A program made the position numbers and the translations under genes. From the NCBI RefSeq assembly GCF_025244905.1, contig NZ_CP104285.1, positions 2,294,001-2,358,000 of the forward strand: a stretch of DNA of 64,000 nt, written 5' to 3'. The DNA is from Enterobacter mori. GTDB taxonomy: Bacteria > Pseudomonadota > Gammaproteobacteria > Enterobacterales > Enterobacteriaceae. This document shows, piece by piece, positions 54,706-63,671 of this stretch (positions are counted from its first letter, which is position 1; each line of letters starts with the position of its first letter). Under the pieces are notes generated by a model. It was given only the letters and a program-made list of their open reading frames with translations, was not told where the DNA came from and did not search any database.

Positions 54706-56489
54706 AACGCGGCTTCTCCATCAGCAAAGCGAACAACAATGCTGTTCGGCGGCAAAGCGTCACCCGCCTCCGGCCAGCTAAAGAGGGTTTCTCCATCCAG
54801 TTCGGGCATTGGGACAGTTTTATTGCCAATATTCAGTGCCAGCGACAGCGTCCCCTGCGGGAACTGCCAGCTCACCGTGACCCTGCCGTGCGCCGTTTGC
54901 AGGATCTTGCCCTCAACGGTTCCGCCCTGGCGCAGCAGTGGGACGATATGACGATGCCGCAGCGAAAGCAGGCTTCGGGTAAAGCGCAGCCACGCTGTTC
55001 CCTCCTCCTGCGATAGCTTATCCCAGTCGAGCGTTGAGCGGACGAACGTGTTCAGATCGTTAGGATCGGGGACGGTCTCATCGTGCCCGGCATGGCCGGT
55101 AAACTCCTTCGCGCGCCCTTCCCGCACGGCTTTTGCCAGCTCGCCATGGAAATCGGTGAAGAACAGAAACGGATGGGTTTCACCGAACTCTTCGCCCATA
55201 AACAGCAGCGGGATGTGGGGTGAAAGAAGCAGCGCCGCCAGCAGCACGCGGGTCTTCTCCGCGCCCGCCAGCGTGATGAGCCGCTCCCCCTGGGCGCGAT
55301 TCCCGGTCTGATCGTGGTTTTGAATAAAATCAACGAAGAACGGTGGCGGCTGGGTGTGGCACTCCACGCCGCGCGATTGACCGGTTTGCAGAGAAACCTC
55401 GCCCTGGTAGACAAATCCCTCCGTTAGCGCCCGGGCGAATTTTTTCTCCGGCTCTAAGGCAAAATCCTGGTAGTACGCGTGCGTCTCGCCGGTGGCAAAC
55501 ACGTGAGCGGCATTGTGGAAGTCATCATTCCACTCGGCGGTGAACAGCGGGGTACTGCCCTGTTCATCTCGCGGATGCAGGAAAATCACGTTGCGGCTGT
55601 CTTCCGTGGTCAGGTGAACGTGACGGTGCGGGATCGCCTCGCGGATTGTTTCGGCTATCTCCTCAAGAATGTGCGTATCCGAAGTGTCTTTGATCTGGTC
55701 GATGGCATCAAACCGTAGGCCATCCAGACGATATTCCGTCAGCCAGTAAAGCGGCGCATCGGTGATGTATTGCCTCACCGGCTCGCGTTCGTAAGCGATG
55801 CCGTTGCCCCACGGCGTCATCCGATCCGCATCGAAAAATGCGGGTGACAGCAAGGGCAGATAATTCCCCTCCGGGCCGAAATGGTTGAGCACAATATCCA
55901 GTACCACCGAAAGCCCCAGTCCGTGCGCGGCGTCGATAAACGCGTGAAAATCCCCCGGAGAACCGTAGGCTGCGTGCGGCGCGTACAGCAGTACGCCGTC
56001 ATAGCCCCAGCCGCGGGATCCGCCAAACTGAGAAACGGGCATCACTTCAAGCTGGGTAATACCGAGCTCTGCCAGATACGGCAGCTTGTCGATGGCCGCC
56101 CGGAAGGTGCCCTCCGGGGTAAAGGTGCCAATGTGCAGCTCGTAAATGACCGTCTCTTCCCACGGACGCCCCTTCCAGCCACGGTTAACGTGCGCATACC
56201 GGCGATGATCGATAACAACCGACGGTCCGTTGACATCCCCTTTCTGAGCGCGTGACGCAGGGTCAGGAACGGTCATGCCGTCCTGTAAAACAAACTGATA
56301 CTCTGCGCCATGCTTGATGCCCGTAACGTCAGCCTGGAACCAGCCATTGCCGCTGGCGGCCATCGGAATGTCGTTATCGTTTAGACGCAGCGTGAGATTT
56401 TTTTGTCCTTCAGCCCAGACGCGAAAGCGGACAACGTCATCGGAAATATACTCAGCACCCCAGTGCCTTTGACACGTTCTGAATTCCAT
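54702..56489 (-). CDS. treZ: Malto-oligosyltrehalose trehalohydrolase TreZ
   Basis: The 595-residue GH13 enzyme hydrolyses maltooligosyltrehalose to release trehalose. It begins with the E-set/CBM-like domain (RCQHWGAEYISDDVVRFRVWAEGQKNLTLRL, here RTCQRHWGAEYI) and has the barrel motifs VVLDIVLNHFGPEGN, DGLRFDAIDQIKDTS with the nucleophile aspartate and LTTEDSRNVIFL with the acid/base glutamate. DFIQNHDQTGNRAQGERL is the third active-site region. It is the first gene of the trehalose operon, and the 130-base gap upstream of it is where osmotic or RpoS control would act; no clear motif was seen. Confidence 0.95.
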   Translation of the reverse strand: MEFRTCQRHWGAEYISDDVVRFRVWAEGQKNLTLRLNDNDIPMAASGNGWFQADVTGIKHGAEYQFVLQDGMTVPDPASRAQKGDVNGPSVVIDHRRYAHVNRGWKGRPWEETVIYELHIGTFTPEGTFRAAIDKLPYLAELGITQLEVMPVSQFGGSRGWGYDGVLLYAPHAAYGSPGDFHAFIDAAHGLGLSVVLDIVLNHFGPEGNYLPLLSPAFFDADRMTPWGNGIAYEREPVRQYITDAPLYWLTEYRLDGLRFDAIDQIKDTSDTHILEEIAETIREAIPHRHVHLTTEDSRNVIFLHPRDEQGSTPLFTAEWNDDFHNAAHVFATGETHAYYQDFALEPEKKFARALTEGFVYQGEVSLQTGQSRGVECHTQPPPFFVDFIQNHDQTGNRAQGERLITLAGAEKTRVLLAALLLSPHIPLLFMGEEFGETHPFLFFTDFHGELAKAVREGRAKEFTGHAGHDETVPDPNDLNTFVRSTLDWDKLSQEEGTAWLRFTRSLLSLRHRHIVPLLRQGGTVEGKILQTAHGRVTVSWQFPQGTLSLALNIGNKTVPMPELDGETLFSWPEAGDALPPNSIVVRFADGEAAL

Positions 56490-56620
56490 TCCTTGTCCTC
56501 GAATGACCGCATTTTACGCGAAACGAAGTACAAGCTTAGTTCAGTATGAAAAGTGTGTTAGCTCAGCGAATTTAACCGCTTCGTCTATTCTTTATGAAAT
56601 AACTCACTACAGGGAATTCT

Positions 56621-57148
56621 ATGCAGATTCGAAAAGGATTAAATACTGACCTCGTACGTCTTGAATGCTGTGACTTTTCTTTCACCATTAGCCATATTGC
56701 GCGAGAACCCTTTATCCATTGCGAGTTGCATATCGACGCCGTCGCCGAACCCTGGACAAAAACCTACGAGCTCGACATTCAAACCCTTGAAAACAACTGC
56801 GTTAATCCGGACGCGATATTTCTTATCGCCGAAACGGATGACGGTGAAATAGCCGGATTTATTACCGCGTCAATCAGCTGGAATAAGTTTATCTCAGTGG
56901 ATTATATTGCTGTTGATCGAACAAAACGCAGAACCGGCGCCGCGCAAAAATTGATGGCCGCCGCACACGTTTGGGCCCGCAGCGTCAATGCCGCCGGGTT
57001 ACGGCTTGAGACGCAAAACGTAAATGTGTCAGCCTGTCTGTTCTACCGTCAATATGGTTTTACCCTGGGCGGATACGATCGTTATCTGTACAACGCCTTA
57101 CCGGAAAAAGACGAAGTTGCCCTGTTCTGGTATTACATGCTGGTCTAG
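56621..57148 (+). CDS. GNAT acetyltransferase, streptothricin-acetyltransferase-like
   Basis: The 175-residue protein has the GNAT fold with ISVDYIAVDRTKRRTGAAQKLMAAAHVWARS (acetyl-CoA loop R-R-T-G-A-A) and LRLETQNVNVSACLFYRQYGFTLGGYDRYLYNALPEKDEVALFWYY. The latter segment, with the aromatic and N-V-S-A-C-x-F-Y pattern, closely follows streptothricin N-acetyltransferases (SatA type). It may modify streptothricin or another beta-lysine- or amine-bearing molecule; resistance is an inference. It stands alone between the trehalose operon and a remnant. Confidence 0.8.
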   Translation: MQIRKGLNTDLVRLECCDFSFTISHIAREPFIHCELHIDAVAEPWTKTYELDIQTLENNCVNPDAIFLIAETDDGEIAGFITASISWNKFISVDYIAVDRTKRRTGAAQKLMAAAHVWARSVNAAGLRLETQNVNVSACLFYRQYGFTLGGYDRYLYNALPEKDEVALFWYYMLV

Positions 57149-57280
57149 CAAGCAGCCTTCATATTTCTGTCATTAGATTTCATTACGCTTTCGGGATTTT
57201 AACCACGGTGTTGAGGAAAGAAGTGTGAATTCAATGGCTAAGGCATTACTGCTGGCATTACCTGTTAAGAGCGTCGCCAG

Positions 57281-57430
57281 AGCATCCTCAAAAAGCAGCA
57301 GATCGTGATGCTGTTTGGCGACAGCCTGCCGGATTTCGCCGTGCAGTTTAAAAACAAAAAGCCGAGCGAGCAGCAGCGTGAGCTGGTTAAAGCCACGCTG
57401 GACAGCTGGAACGCCCCCCTGAAAAAATAA
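57281..57430 (+). pseudogene. HAD-family phosphatase (class B/C lipoprotein e(P4)-like) remnant
   Basis: In one frame the stretch reads SILKKQQIVMLFGDSLPDFA, then VQFKNKKPSEQQRELVKATLDSWNAPLKK and stop. GDSLPDF resembles the motif III-IV region (GDNLxDF) of HAD acid phosphatases/5'-nucleotidases of the e(P4) type. There is no start, no upstream DxDxT motif, and the reading frame breaks before position 57281, so this is the leftover end of a lost gene. The preceding bases show a short frame in another phase. Confidence 0.5.
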
Positions 57431-57571
57431 TATCTTATGGCCGGGAAAGGCATCGCCCGCCTTGTCGGCCCTTCGGTTTACTATCCATCCCATTTATAGG
57501 TCCTATCATTATTAGGCAGGTTCTTATAATTTTACGGAGAAGTAAGATGAGCGCTTTCAAAGGAGACTCGT

Positions 57572-58558
57572 ATGCTTACCGTGAAAAAACTTGCCCTGTC
57601 CATGCTGATTTCCAGTTCAATGCTGTTCTATCCTGCGCTGCAGGCGACGGCACAGACGCCCCAGCACGTCGTTAAACAACCGGCGGGCGGATACAGCGTT
57701 CAGGTCGGCGATGTGCTTGTCACCTCGTTTACCGACGGGAGCGTCGCGCAGGATCTGCACAAGCTGCTGCGCCGGACAAAGCCGCAAAACATTGATGCAC
57801 TGCTGGCGAAAAATTTCCAGACTAACCCGGCTGAGGTGTCCATCAACGCCTTCCTGATTGCGATGCCTGGACATAAAATTCTGGTGGATACCGGCTCAGG
57901 CCAGCTGTTTGGCCCCGGCAATGGCGGACGTCTGATTGAGAGCCTCGCCACGCAGGGAATTAAGCCGCAGGACATTACTGAAGTCCTGCTGACTCACGCC
58001 CACTCCGACCATTCTGGCGGCCTGGTAAAAGACGGCAAGGCGGTGTTCAGCAACGCCCGCGTTTTCGTGGGCAAACCGGACATCGACTTTTTCTTTAACG
58101 ACGACAACCAGAAAAAAACCGGCTACGGCAAGAACTACTTTACCGTCGCGCAGAAGACCTTAAAGCCCTATCTGGACGCCGGCAAGGTCGTGCCGTTTAG
58201 CGGCACCTCTGAACTTCTGCCGGGTATTACCGGCACGGTTCATCCAGGCCATACGCCGGGTTCAGCGTTTTATACCCTGGAAAGCAAAGGCGAGAAGATC
58301 ACCTTCGTGGGCGACATTATTCACGCCGCGGCGGTCCAGTTCCCGCAACCTGACGTGACAATCACCTACGATGAAGATCAGAACAAAGCGGCAGGCGTGC
58401 GCCAGCACGCGTTTGCGGACTTTGTGAAAAATAAAGATCTGGTGGCTGCGCCCCATCTGCCTTTCCCGGGTATCGGCTACGTGACCAAAGGCGAAAGCAG
58501 CGGCTATGCCTGGGTACCGGTAACCTATACCAACCGGGACGCCAGCGGCGCGAAATAA
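57572..58558 (+). CDS. Secreted metallo-beta-lactamase-fold hydrolase
   Basis: The 328-residue protein starts with a signal peptide (residues 1-28, ending ALQATAQ) and has the MBL-fold metal site LLTHAHSDHSGG (HxHxDH), HPGHTPGS (third histidine region), VGDIIHAA (bridging aspartate) and APHLPFPGIG (last histidine). This group (AttM/AhlD-like to alkyl-sulfatase-like) hydrolyses lactones, esters or sulfates. Periplasmic location suggests breakdown of extracellular compounds. AAAGGAGA gives an excellent ribosome site. Two bases after its stop the next gene, a LysR regulator, begins, so the two are co-expressed. Confidence 0.88.
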   Translation: MLTVKKLALSMLISSSMLFYPALQATAQTPQHVVKQPAGGYSVQVGDVLVTSFTDGSVAQDLHKLLRRTKPQNIDALLAKNFQTNPAEVSINAFLIAMPGHKILVDTGSGQLFGPGNGGRLIESLATQGIKPQDITEVLLTHAHSDHSGGLVKDGKAVFSNARVFVGKPDIDFFFNDDNQKKTGYGKNYFTVAQKTLKPYLDAGKVVPFSGTSELLPGITGTVHPGHTPGSAFYTLESKGEKITFVGDIIHAAAVQFPQPDVTITYDEDQNKAAGVRQHAFADFVKNKDLVAAPHLPFPGIGYVTKGESSGYAWVPVTYTNRDASGAK

Positions 58559-58559
58559 G

Positions 58560-59471
58560 ATGACGCGGGTTACTGAGATGGACATAGACCTGCTCCTGAC
58601 CCTGGACGCCCTGCTCCAGGACAGGAACATCACCCATGCGGCCGCGCGGCTGGGCATCAGCCAGCCGGCGATGTCCGCCCGTCTCGCGCGCCTGCGTTCG
58701 CTCTTTGGCGAACCGCTGTTTATTCCCTCCCCGCATGGACGCGGGGTGTTACCCACACCGAGAGCGGAGGCACTCAGGCCGCAGGTGGAGGGCGTGCTGC
58801 GCGGCATCAGCGCGATGTTTGCCCCCACCGCGTTCAAGGCGCAAACCAGCAGCCGGACCTTTGTTATCGCGCTGCATGAAAACCCGGCGCTGATGCTGGG
58901 CACCGGGCTGCTTAACCAGGTAGGCGCAGCAGCCCCCGGCGTCCGCCTGCGCTTCGCCCTGCCTGTGATGGCTGAACTGCCGCAGCAGCTGGAAAAGGGG
59001 GATGTGGATATCTACATTGGCGTGAGCGCGGGAGCCCATGACGGCTGGGTGAGGCGCAAGCTCATCGACGACGCGTTCGCCACCGCACAGCGCAAAGGCC
59101 ATCCGCGCGGGACAGGACCGTTAGATCTGGAAAGCTACTGCGCCATTTCTCATCTGGTAGTGTCATCGGCGGGGGATCCGTTTACCGGCTTTGTCGATCA
59201 AACCCTCGCAGGGTTGGGCTACCAGCGGCACGTCGCCATGTCGACGCAGAGCTACGCCGTGGCGCCTGCGCTTGTGGCCGGTACCGACCTGGTGTGCACC
59301 CTGCCGGAGCGGATGCTGAAACAGTTTGCCAGCACGCTGGATCTCTTCGCGCCGCCGCTGCCGCTCCAGCCGATTACCATCAACATGTACTGGCACCCGA
59401 AAAACAGCCATGATCCGGCGAATACCTGGCTGCGCGAGCAGCTGCTGCTGGCCGCCGGACGTCAGGTGTGA
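58560..59471 (+). CDS. LysR-family transcriptional regulator
   Basis: The 303-residue protein has the LysR winged helix (residues 7-65: MDIDLLLTLDALLQDRNITHAAARLGISQPAMSARLARLRSLF) and an effector domain. The closing NMYWHPKNSHDPANTWLREQL matches the NodD-like subgroup, also used by the other LysR at 44174. It directly follows the secreted MBL hydrolase gene, an unusual co-directional arrangement for LysR genes. ATG 58578 is an alternative start. It converges on the next LysR gene with a 10-base overlap. Confidence 0.9.
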   Translation: MTRVTEMDIDLLLTLDALLQDRNITHAAARLGISQPAMSARLARLRSLFGEPLFIPSPHGRGVLPTPRAEALRPQVEGVLRGISAMFAPTAFKAQTSSRTFVIALHENPALMLGTGLLNQVGAAAPGVRLRFALPVMAELPQQLEKGDVDIYIGVSAGAHDGWVRRKLIDDAFATAQRKGHPRGTGPLDLESYCAISHLVVSSAGDPFTGFVDQTLAGLGYQRHVAMSTQSYAVAPALVAGTDLVCTLPERMLKQFASTLDLFAPPLPLQPITINMYWHPKNSHDPANTWLREQLLLAAGRQV

Positions 59472-60346
59472 TCGAGGGTAACCAGAAATTTTTTAAGCAC
59501 TTCTGAGCGAATAATCCGGTGGCAAACCAGCGTCAACTCGCTTTCCCTGAGCCGGTCGAGGATGTCCACGTAAACCACATTCTCGACGCTCACCGCCTTT
59601 GCCGACGCGGGCAGCAGCGCCAGCCCAAACCCCGCCGAGACCAGGCTTATCACAGTGGGCACGTCGGTCGCGTTTTGTACCACGTCCGGCTGAAAACCCG
59701 CTCCGCTACAGGCGTCATAAAAGTACTGTTCCAGCCCCATTCCCTCCGGGTCGCGCAGGGAGATCCACTTTTCATCTTTCACCGACGAAAGCGTCAGCGC
59801 GGCAGAACCGGCCAGGGGATGCTGACGATACAGCGCCAGCACCGTTTTTTCAGCGGTGAACGGTCGGCTTTGCAGATCGTCAGGCAGCGACGGCAAGGGA
59901 GCCCGGATAATGGCCACATCCAGCTGATTGCTCTGCACGGCCGCGTAGAGCGTCTGCACATTTCCCGTCACCAGCGACATGGTGATGTCCGGCCAGCGCG
60001 TATGCATCTGGCGCAGCGCGGCGGGCAGCCTGCCGTCGAACATCGCGCTCGACACGCACCCCAGGTTTAACACCCCCTGCTCGCCTCTTGCCGTTTGCCT
60101 GGCGTCCAGAACCGCCTGCTCGGTCAGGGAGATGGCAAGCCTGGCTTTCACCAGAAACGCTTCGCCAGCGGGCGTCAGGGTTAAGCGGCGGTTCGCCCGG
60201 CTAAAGAGCGTGACGCCTAAACGTTCCTCCAGCGCCTTTATCTGCTGACTCAGCGCCGGTTGCGCCATGTTCAGACGCTCAGCGGCACGGTGCATGTGGA
60301 GCTCTTCGGCAACGACGATGAAATGGCGCATCTGACGAAACTGCAC
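59462..60346 (-). CDS. LysR-family transcriptional regulator (BenM/CatR-like)
   Basis: The 294-residue protein begins MQFRQMRHFIVVAEELHMHRAAERLNMAQPALSQQIKALEERLGVTLF, the usual BenM/CatM/CatR-type winged helix, and has the effector half with NQLDVAIIRAPL and VSAGFGLALLPAS. Relatives respond to aromatic acids or their breakdown products. It is divergent from the UbiD-type decarboxylase gene across 112 bases, with an inverted repeat in the gap, so it probably regulates that gene in response to a hydroxyaromatic acid. Confidence 0.9.
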   Translation of the reverse strand: MQFRQMRHFIVVAEELHMHRAAERLNMAQPALSQQIKALEERLGVTLFSRANRRLTLTPAGEAFLVKARLAISLTEQAVLDARQTARGEQGVLNLGCVSSAMFDGRLPAALRQMHTRWPDITMSLVTGNVQTLYAAVQSNQLDVAIIRAPLPSLPDDLQSRPFTAEKTVLALYRQHPLAGSAALTLSSVKDEKWISLRDPEGMGLEQYFYDACSGAGFQPDVVQNATDVPTVISLVSAGFGLALLPASAKAVSVENVVYVDILDRLRESELTLVCHRIIRSEVLKKFLVTLDHT

Positions 60347-60361
60347 GGAACACCTCCTCTT

Positions 60362-60383
60362 TTGATATTAATTTACTTATCAA
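60362..60383. promoter_or_regulatory. LysR-type operator between LysR and UbiD genes
   Basis: TTGATA (60362-60367), ten bases, TATCAA (60378-60383) is an inverted repeat fitting the LysR T-N11-A pattern. It lies 75 bases before the UbiD gene start and 15 after the LysR start, as expected for shared regulation. Confidence 0.55.
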
Positions 60384-60458
60384 TTTAACAGTAATGATGC
60401 AATTGATGCTATTGGTCATCGCCCTGAGAATGAAGGTATTCAAACGAGGGAGGAAAAC

Positions 60459-61946
60459 ATGGAAAACCAGATTAACGATCTCCGCAGCGCCATCGCCCTA
60501 CTTCAGCGCCACGAAGGGCACTATATTGAAACCGAGCGTCCGGTCGATCCCAACGCAGAGCTGGCGGGGGTCTACCGTCATATCGGCGCGGGCGGTACGG
60601 TAAAACGTCCGACCCGTACGGGCCCGGCCATGATGTTCAACAGCGTGAAGGGCTATCCGGGCTCCCGCATTCTGGTGGGCATGCACGCCAGCCGCGATCG
60701 TGCGGCGCTCCTTCTGGGCTGCGAGCCTTCTGAACTGGCAAAACACGTCGGACAGGCGGTGAAAAAGCCGGTGGCACCCGTTGTCGTTCCGGCCTCGCAG
60801 GCCCCCTGTCAGGAGCAGGTCTTCTACGCGGACGACCCTGATTTCGACCTGCGCAAACTGCTTCCTGCACCGACAAACACACCGATTGATGCGGGCCCGT
60901 TCTTCTGTCTGGGGCTGGTGCTGGCAAGCGATCCTGAAGATAGCTCGCTCACGGATGTCACCATCCACCGTCTCTGCGTCCAGGAGCGTGACGAGCTTTC
61001 CATGTTCCTTGCCGCCGGTCGTCATATCGAAGTCTTCCGCAAAAAGGCGGAAGAGGCCGGAAAACCATTGCCGGTGACGATCAACATGGGGCTCGATCCC
61101 GCCATCTATATCGGCGCGTGCTTTGAGGCCCCTACCACGCCGTTTGGCTACAACGAGCTGGGCGTCGCCGGGGCGCTGCGCGAGCATCCGGTCGAACTGG
61201 TGCAGGGCGTGGCGGTGAAAGAGAAAGCGATCGCGCGTGCGGAAATCATCATCGAGGGCGAGCTGCTTCCAGGCGTGCGCGTAAGAGAAGATCAGCACAC
61301 CAATACCGGCCACGCGATGCCGGAGTTCCCGGGCTACTGCGGTGAGGCGAACCCCTCCCTGCCGGTGATCAAAGTGAAAGCGGTGACCATGCGTCATCAC
61401 GCAATCCTGCAAACGCTGGTGGGGCCAGGAGAAGAACATACCACGCTGGCCGGTTTGCCGACGGAGGCCAGCATCCGCAATGCCGTTGAGGAGGCGATTC
61501 CGGGCTTCCTGCAAAACGTCTATGCGCATACCGCGGGCGGCGGTAAGTTCCTCGGTATTTTGCAGGTGAAAAAACGCCAGCCGTCGGACGAAGGACGTCA
61601 GGGCCAGGCGGCACTCATTGCCTTAGCCACCTATTCGGAGCTGAAAAATATTATTCTTGTCGACGAAGACGTGGATATTTTCGACAGCGACGACATCCTG
61701 TGGGCGATGACCACCCGTATGCAGGGCGATGTCAGCATCACCAATATCCCGGGGATCCGCGGCCACCAGCTGGATCCGTCTCAGTCGCCGGATTACAGCA
61801 ACTCAATTCGCGCAAACGGCATTTCCTGCAAGACAATCTTCGACTGCACGGTGCCGTGGGCGTTGAAGGACCGCTTCGAGCGCGCGCCGTTTATGGAGGT
61901 GGATCCACGTCCGTGGGCGCCTGAGCTGTTTAACGATAAAAAATAA
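60459..61946 (+). CDS. UbiD-family aromatic acid decarboxylase (LpdC/BsdC-like)
   Basis: The 495-residue protein is a UbiD-family decarboxylase using prenylated FMN. It contains INMGLDPAIYIGACFEAPTTPFGYNELGVAGAL, where the catalytic glutamate and arginine lie, and the metal-binding region LPVIKVKAVTMRHHAILQTL. The long end (PWALKDRFERAPFMEVDPRPWAPELF) matches the gallate/4-hydroxybenzoate decarboxylase group (LpdC, BsdC). Such enzymes remove carboxylate from 4-hydroxybenzoate, protocatechuate or gallate. The cofactor maker (UbiX/BsdB) and the small subunit BsdD are not next to it. GGGAGG precedes the ATG. It is controlled by the divergent LysR gene. Confidence 0.9.
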   Translation: MENQINDLRSAIALLQRHEGHYIETERPVDPNAELAGVYRHIGAGGTVKRPTRTGPAMMFNSVKGYPGSRILVGMHASRDRAALLLGCEPSELAKHVGQAVKKPVAPVVVPASQAPCQEQVFYADDPDFDLRKLLPAPTNTPIDAGPFFCLGLVLASDPEDSSLTDVTIHRLCVQERDELSMFLAAGRHIEVFRKKAEEAGKPLPVTINMGLDPAIYIGACFEAPTTPFGYNELGVAGALREHPVELVQGVAVKEKAIARAEIIIEGELLPGVRVREDQHTNTGHAMPEFPGYCGEANPSLPVIKVKAVTMRHHAILQTLVGPGEEHTTLAGLPTEASIRNAVEEAIPGFLQNVYAHTAGGGKFLGILQVKKRQPSDEGRQGQAALIALATYSELKNIILVDEDVDIFDSDDILWAMTTRMQGDVSITNIPGIRGHQLDPSQSPDYSNSIRANGISCKTIFDCTVPWALKDRFERAPFMEVDPRPWAPELFNDKK

Positions 61947-61960
61947 ACGTTTTTTCCTTT

Positions 61961-61983
61961 TCTTCACCCTTCAGGGGTGAAGA
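61961..61983. terminator. Hairpin after the UbiD gene
   Basis: TCTTCACCC (61961-61969) pairs with GGGTGAAGA (61975-61983) around TTCAG, 15 bases after the stop codon. No T-run follows on the plus strand, so it may be a processing or 3'-stabilising hairpin rather than a strong terminator. Confidence 0.55.
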
Positions 61984-62073
61984 ACCTCACGCTTAAATTG
62001 CCGCTTCCCCTGCTTTCTTGTACCCTTTCACCGATAACCCTTCCCCCATAAACATTGAGACATCCGGACGCCT

Positions 62074-62361
62074 ATGACTGCACACATTTCTAACGATCCT
62101 TTGCATGGCGTAACGCTGGAGATGATGGTCAACGCCCTGGTGGCGAAATATGGCTGGAGCGAACTGGGCGACCGCATCAAAATTAACTGTTTCAGAAAAG
62201 ATCCCAGCGTTAAATCGAGCCTGAAATTTCTGCGCCGTACACCGTGGGCGCGCGCAGAAGTCGAAGCCCTGTATCTGGATTCCCTCAACGATGAGGTAAG
62301 CACAGAGCAGGAAGCGCCCGCCTTTAATCCCTGGGCTAACAGTCGGATTATCAAGAGCTAA
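62074..62361 (+). CDS. VF530-family (DUF2132) protein
   Basis: The 95-residue protein belongs to the VF530/DUF2132 family: [64 protein letters not shown] covers the whole domain. Members are small and DNA-binding is suggested from structure, but function is unproven. It stands seven bases before digH, so the two are likely co-transcribed. Confidence 0.92.
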   Translation: MTAHISNDPLHGVTLEMMVNALVAKYGWSELGDRIKINCFRKDPSVKSSLKFLRRTPWARAEVEALYLDSLNDEVSTEQEAPAFNPWANSRIIKS

Positions 62362-62368
62362 AACGCAA

Positions 62369-63661
62369 ATGACGCGACACGTAAAACGGATTGGTGCGCT
62401 GGCTGCCTGCGCACTTTTACTTGTGAGTTGCTCCTCAACACCACCTAAATCACTGGTTACCCCTCTCCCCACCGCGAGCAAACCGACGCAGCAGGCGAAC
62501 GAGCCGATGCGCGGGATTTGGCTGGCGACCGTCTCTCGTCTCGACTGGCCGCCGCTGGCATCGGTGAATGGCCGCAGCGCTGACCAGCGTATTGCGATGC
62601 AGAAGCAGGCGCTGACGGACAAACTCGATAAGCTGAAAAGTCTCGGGATTAACACCGTTTTTTTCCAGGTTAAGCCGGACAGCACAGCGCTGTGGTCATC
62701 TAAAATCCTGCCCTGGTCGGATACCCTGACGGGAACCATTGGGGAATATCCGGGCTACGATCCGCTCCAGTTCATGCTGGATGAGGCCCACAAGCGCGGT
62801 ATGAAGGTTCACGCCTGGTTCAATCCATACCGCGTATCCACGAACACCAAACCCTCGACCATTGCCGCGTTAAACCGGACATCGTCACTGCACCCTTCCA
62901 GCGTTTACGTACAGCACCCGGAATGGATCCGTACATCAGGCGATCGTTTCGTCCTCGATCCGGGCATTCCGGAGGTGCGTGACTGGATAACCCAGGTTGT
63001 GACCGAGGTAGTGAGGCAATATGCGATAGACGGCGTGCAATTCGACGACTATTTCTACACGGAAACGCCCGGGTCGACCCTGAATGATGCCTATACCTAC
63101 AGGCGATATGGCGAGGGATTTGCCTCAAAAGCAGACTGGCGACGTCACAACACGCAAGAATTGATCGTGCAGGTCTCCCGTGCGATTAAACAGGCAAAAC
63201 CCAACGTTGAGTTTGGTGTGAGCCCGGCGGGCGTCTGGCGCAACCGCTCCTTTGACCCGGCAGGCTCTGACACGCGCGGTGCTGCCGCTTATGATGAATC
63301 CTACGCCGACACCCGCAAATGGGTTCAACAGGGGTTGCTGGATTATATCGCACCGCAGATCTACTGGCCCTTCGCTCGTGACGCCGCGCGTTATGATGTA
63401 CTGACCAAATGGTGGGCTGACGTGGTGAAACCGACCCATACCCGCCTTTACATCGGCATCGCGTTCTACAAAGTGGGGGCACCCTCTAAAAATGAGCCTG
63501 ACTGGACGGTTAACGGCGGCGTGCCTGAACTGAAGAAACAGCTTGATTTGAACGATTCACTGCCCAACGTGAATGGCACCATCCTGTTCCGTGAGGACTA
63601 TCTCAACCAGCCGCAAACACAGGATGCGGTAAGTTATCTCCGTGGGCGCTGGGGTAGCTGA
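62369..63661 (+). CDS. digH: Outer-membrane lipoprotein glycosyl hydrolase DigH (YddW)
   Basis: The 430-residue protein matches E. coli DigH (YddW, 439 residues) almost throughout: PMRGIWLATVSRLDWPP, FFQVKPDSTALWSSKILPWSDTLTG, GMKVHAWFNPYRVS, VDGVQFDDYFYTETPGS (here IDGVQFDDYFYT) and RLYIGIAFYKVG. It has a lipoprotein signal ending LLLVSCSS. DigH is a glycoside hydrolase that cleaves denuded (peptide-free) peptidoglycan strands during cell division. The catalytic residues lie in the DD pair of FDDYF. It follows the VF530 gene. Confidence 0.95.
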   Translation: MTRHVKRIGALAACALLLVSCSSTPPKSLVTPLPTASKPTQQANEPMRGIWLATVSRLDWPPLASVNGRSADQRIAMQKQALTDKLDKLKSLGINTVFFQVKPDSTALWSSKILPWSDTLTGTIGEYPGYDPLQFMLDEAHKRGMKVHAWFNPYRVSTNTKPSTIAALNRTSSLHPSSVYVQHPEWIRTSGDRFVLDPGIPEVRDWITQVVTEVVRQYAIDGVQFDDYFYTETPGSTLNDAYTYRRYGEGFASKADWRRHNTQELIVQVSRAIKQAKPNVEFGVSPAGVWRNRSFDPAGSDTRGAAAYDESYADTRKWVQQGLLDYIAPQIYWPFARDAARYDVLTKWWADVVKPTHTRLYIGIAFYKVGAPSKNEPDWTVNGGVPELKKQLDLNDSLPNVNGTILFREDYLNQPQTQDAVSYLRGRWGS

Positions 63662-63671
63662 GTGGGCAAAC

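Noticed and set aside
57173..57493. A 106-codon minus-strand frame over the HAD remnant
   Set aside because: It has no ribosome site or family features; the plus-strand frame carries the HAD-like motif instead.
60498..61529. A 343-codon open frame on the minus strand opposite the UbiD gene
   Set aside because: The UbiD protein on the plus strand is intact and clearly recognised; the opposite frame shows no family features.
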